A stretch of DNA of 7,540 bases from positions 1-7,540 of the forward strand of contig JAISMT010000125.1 in the NCBI GenBank assembly GCA_031276585.1, given 5' to 3'. Under the pieces are notes generated by a model that saw nothing but the letters and a program-made list of their open reading frames with translations, did no database searches and was not told the DNA's origin. Below are positions 5,725-7,540 of this stretch, piece after piece; position 1 is the stretch's first letter; each line of letters opens with the position of its first letter. The stretch is from Bifidobacteriaceae bacterium (lineage in GTDB: Bacteria > Actinomycetota > Actinomycetes > Actinomycetales > WQXJ01). A program made the translations under genes and the position numbers.

Positions 5725-6179
5725 GCCTCACTCGGATCAGAACCATGCTGGCTTTGGCGGTCGCTTGTGCTCTGGGGGCCGCGGGGCTGGCGGATTTAGC
5801 CACCGAATTTTTAGTTAACTACATTCACGTGCCGTGGACGGTAGCGGCCTTACTGTTTGCGCTGGCTGTGGCTATTTTGGCGGCCGCTTGGCCGGTCCGG
5901 CAGTATGTGAAAGGGAAACGGCGGCAGGTAGACCAACTGCGAGCCGCCACAGTGCTGGCTTTAGCTAAAGCTTGCACTCTGGCCGGCGCCTCGCTCGCCG
6001 GCGTGTATTTGGGCTTAGTGCTGGTGGCAGTGTTGGGAGCACATTCACCGGCTGCTTGGACCCGGGTGGCATTGACGGTGGCAGCCGCCGCCGGGGCAAC
6101 GGCGTTAGCGGTTTCCGGGCGTGTAGCAGAATGGTTTTGCCGGTTGCCTCCTGAAGACTTAGGCACCAATCCCGTTTGA
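5721..6179 (+). CDS. DUF3180 family membrane protein
   Basis: Small integral membrane protein of unknown function; DUF3180 genes are commonly found next to folK in actinobacteria. From GTG 5721 it has 152 residues. Four hydrophobic helices are visible at about 8-27, 38-58, 84-105 and 112-132. A basic loop (VKGKRR, 63-68) lies between helices 2 and 3, and a short C-terminal tail follows helix 4. Family-like features are LALAKACTLAGASLAG 79-94 and the AEWFCRLPPED ending 136-146. The start is chosen at GTG 5721 because it makes a GTGA overlap with the folB-folK stop and follows AGGAGG. An in-frame TTG at 5700 and an ATG at 5745 are alternatives; ATG 5745 would trim the first residues before helix 1. 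No enzyme motif is present. Association with folate genes is by position only; I assign no function. Confidence 0.88.
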   Translation: MSLTRIRTMLALAVACALGAAGLADLATEFLVNYIHVPWTVAALLFALAVAILAAAWPVRQYVKGKRRQVDQLRAATVLALAKACTLAGASLAGVYLGLVLVAVLGAHSPAAWTRVALTVAAAAGATALAVSGRVAEWFCRLPPEDLGTNPV

Positions 6180-6199
6180 TGAATACAGAACACGGCTAG
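6179..6199 (+). CDS. Possible six-codon ORF (MNTEHG) after the DUF3180 stop
   Basis: ATG at 6179 shares one base with the preceding stop (TGATG), an arrangement that permits reinitiation, and the frame closes at TAG 6197-6199. There is no dedicated ribosome site. It may be chance or the remnant of a former coupled gene. Confidence 0.12.
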   Translation: MNTEHG

Positions 6200-6210
6200 C
6201 CCTCGCGTAC

Positions 6211-6232
6211 TTCAGGCCGGGATTTCAGGCCG
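6211..6232 (+). repeat. Direct repeat TTCAGGCCG, 13-base period, upstream of ppk1
   Basis: TTCAGGCCG occurs at 6211-6219 and 6224-6232, ending 22 bases before the ppk1 ATG. Two identical 9-mers in a 75-base gap could be paired half-sites for a regulator or a small tandem duplication. It does not match a PHO-box sequence that I can identify with confidence. Confidence 0.4.
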
Positions 6233-6240
6233 TGGGGTGT

Positions 6241-6246
6241 GGAAAG
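6241..6246 (+). promoter_or_regulatory. Ribosome binding site GGAAAG for ppk1
   Basis: GGAAAG lies 8 bases before ATG 6255. It decides for this start over the in-frame GTG at 6237, which would place the site inside the coding region. Confidence 0.5.
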
Positions 6247-6254
6247 ATCAATCT

Positions 6255-7540
6255 ATGGCAAACGGCACATCTTCCACCCATTACGGAGACCGCGAACTAA
6301 GTTGGCTCGCGTTCAACCAAAGAGTGTTAGAGCTAGCGGAAGATCCAGACCAGCCGTTGCTGGAACGGGTCCGTTTCTTATCCATTTTCAGTTCCAACCT
6401 AGATGAGTTTTTCATGGTGCGGGTGGCGGGCTTGCAGCGCCGTATGGATGCGGGCATGGCGGTGGTGGCGGCATCGGGCTTAACCCCTCGGCAGTTGATG
6501 GACGCCATTCAAGCTAGAACCCACCAACTGGTAGAACGGCAGGTATCCTGTTTTCAGCACAAGATTCAACCTGAGTTAGCAGCTCAGGGGATCACTTTGG
6601 TTCGCTGGGCCCAGTTGGAAGAACATGAGCAAGACCGGTTGGGGAAGTTTTTCCGGAAACAGATCTATCCGGTACTGACACCGCTGGCGGTAGATCCGGC
6701 CCATCCTTTTCCCTATATTTCGGGGTTGTCGCTCAACCTGGCGGTGATCCTAAAAGACGTTCCCGGTAAAACTCATTTTGCTCGGGTTAAGATCCCTGAA
6801 ACTCTGCCCCGGTTCATCGCGGTGGATGCTAAAGGTAAACCGCGCCAACCGGAGGTAGCGGATTTAGATAAAGGCCCCACTTCTTTTGTACCGATTGAAG
6901 ATGTGGTTTCTAACCACTTGGGGGAGCTGTTCCCCGGCATGGAGATTTTGGGAGCCCATACTTTCCGGGTCACCCGCAATGAGGACGTGGAAGTAGAAGA
7001 GGACGATGCCGAAAATCTTCTGAAAGCCATGGAACGGGAGCTGTTACGGCGGCGGTTTGGCCCCCCCATTCGGTTGGAGGTAGCTCAGGGGATCTCAGAT
7101 GAGGCTCGTGCTTTACTGATCCGGGGTTTGCGTATTACCGATAAAGAAGTCTTCGAGATCCCGGAACCGTTGGATTATCGCGGCCTCAACGTGATTGCCG
7201 ATCTGGGCCGCCCTGATTTGGTTTACCCGCCTTTTGTGCCTGGTACGCATCCGGATCTAGCGGAGGTGGAAAGCGCGGAGCCAACTGATATTTTTGCGGC
7301 TATCCGGGCTAGCGATTTGTTACTGCACCACCCCTATGACTCGTTTTCAACCTCCGTGCAAACTTTGTTGGCGCAAGCAGCCGCGGATCCTAATGTGTTG
7401 ACCATCAAACAAACGCTGTACCGGACTTCGGGAGATTCCCCCATCATTGATTCGTTGATTGATGCCGCTCAGAACGGGAAACAGGTTTTGGCTTTGGTAG
7501 AGCTCAAAGCTCGTTTTGATGAGGAAGCTAATATCACTTG
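6255..7540 (+). CDS. ppk1: Polyphosphate kinase 1, N-terminal part (runs off the window)
   Basis: Reversibly polymerises the terminal phosphate of ATP into inorganic polyphosphate and is usually membrane-associated. The window holds 428 codons of a protein normally near 700 residues, with no stop. Motifs: [12 protein letters not shown] 14-25 and [20 protein letters not shown] 41-60 in the N-terminal domain, [19 protein letters not shown] 138-156, the [10 protein letters not shown] stretch 355-364, [19 protein letters not shown] 384-402 with Arg390 at the position of the conserved magnesium-binding Arg, and [14 protein letters not shown] 414-427. The autophosphorylated catalytic His lies beyond the window in this family, so activity cannot be judged here. 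A 75-base gap separates it from the DUF3180 gene, and it has its own ribosome site, so it may be transcribed separately. A run of seven C at 7061-7067 is in frame. Confidence 0.95.
   Translation, partial: MANGTSSTHYGDRELSWLAFNQRVLELAEDPDQPLLERVRFLSIFSSNLDEFFMVRVAGLQRRMDAGMAVVAASGLTPRQLMDAIQARTHQLVERQVSCFQHKIQPELAAQGITLVRWAQLEEHEQDRLGKFFRKQIYPVLTPLAVDPAHPFPYISGLSLNLAVILKDVPGKTHFARVKIPETLPRFIAVDAKGKPRQPEVADLDKGPTSFVPIEDVVSNHLGELFPGMEILGAHTFRVTRNEDVEVEEDDAENLLKAMERELLRRRFGPPIRLEVAQGISDEARALLIRGLRITDKEVFEIPEPLDYRGLNVIADLGRPDLVYPPFVPGTHPDLAEVESAEPTDIFAAIRASDLLLHHPYDSFSTSVQTLLAQAAADPNVLTIKQTLYRTSGDSPIIDSLIDAAQNGKQVLALVELKARFDEEANIT

Overview
The window is chromosomal, gene-dense DNA with every gene on the + strand. 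It looks like an actinobacterium of intermediate GC content. The evidence is the order ftsH - folE - folP - folB/folK - DUF3180, which is an actinobacterial arrangement; DUF3180 itself is an actinobacterial membrane family. The moderate GC and Ala/Pro-rich extensions would suit the Actinomycetaceae (for example a Mobiluncus- or Varibaculum-like organism). That genus-level guess is inference only.

Layout. 2-1771: the 3' part of ftsH, a membrane AAA+ zinc protease whose start lies upstream of the window. 1768-2337: folE (GTP cyclohydrolase I), overlapping ftsH by ATGA. 2341-3327: folP (dihydropteroate synthase), starting 3 bases after folE. 3328-3495: a 168-base gap, the only long one, holding an 8-bp perfect hairpin, a competing complementary segment, and a tiny start-stop ORF with a good ribosome site that runs into the next start codon. 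3496-5724: one 742-codon gene with an N-terminal FolB (dihydroneopterin aldolase) domain, a charged linker, a FolK (pyrophosphokinase) domain, and a low-complexity tail of about 368 residues rich in Pro, Ala, Ser and Gly. 5721-6179: a four-helix DUF3180 membrane protein, overlapping the previous gene by GTGA. 6180-6254: a short gap with a 13-bp-spaced direct repeat. 6255-7540: the 5' part of ppk1 (polyphosphate kinase), which runs off the window.

How the genes work together. FolE makes 7,8-dihydroneopterin triphosphate from GTP. After dephosphorylation by an enzyme not seen here, FolB cuts dihydroneopterin to 6-hydroxymethyl-dihydropterin, FolK pyrophosphorylates it, and FolP joins it to p-aminobenzoate to give dihydropteroate. 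Four consecutive-pathway activities therefore sit in three genes, with ftsH in front and a membrane protein behind. folC, folA and the pab genes are not in the window. ppk1 has its own ribosome site and may be a separate unit.

The most unusual item is the long, lysine-, methionine- and cysteine-free, tryptophan-studded tail on the FolB-FolK fusion. It includes five exact 9-residue Gly-Tyr repeats. Next is the three-codon mini-ORF with a strong ribosome site ending exactly on the folB start codon. No mobile element, tRNA, rRNA or CRISPR was seen.
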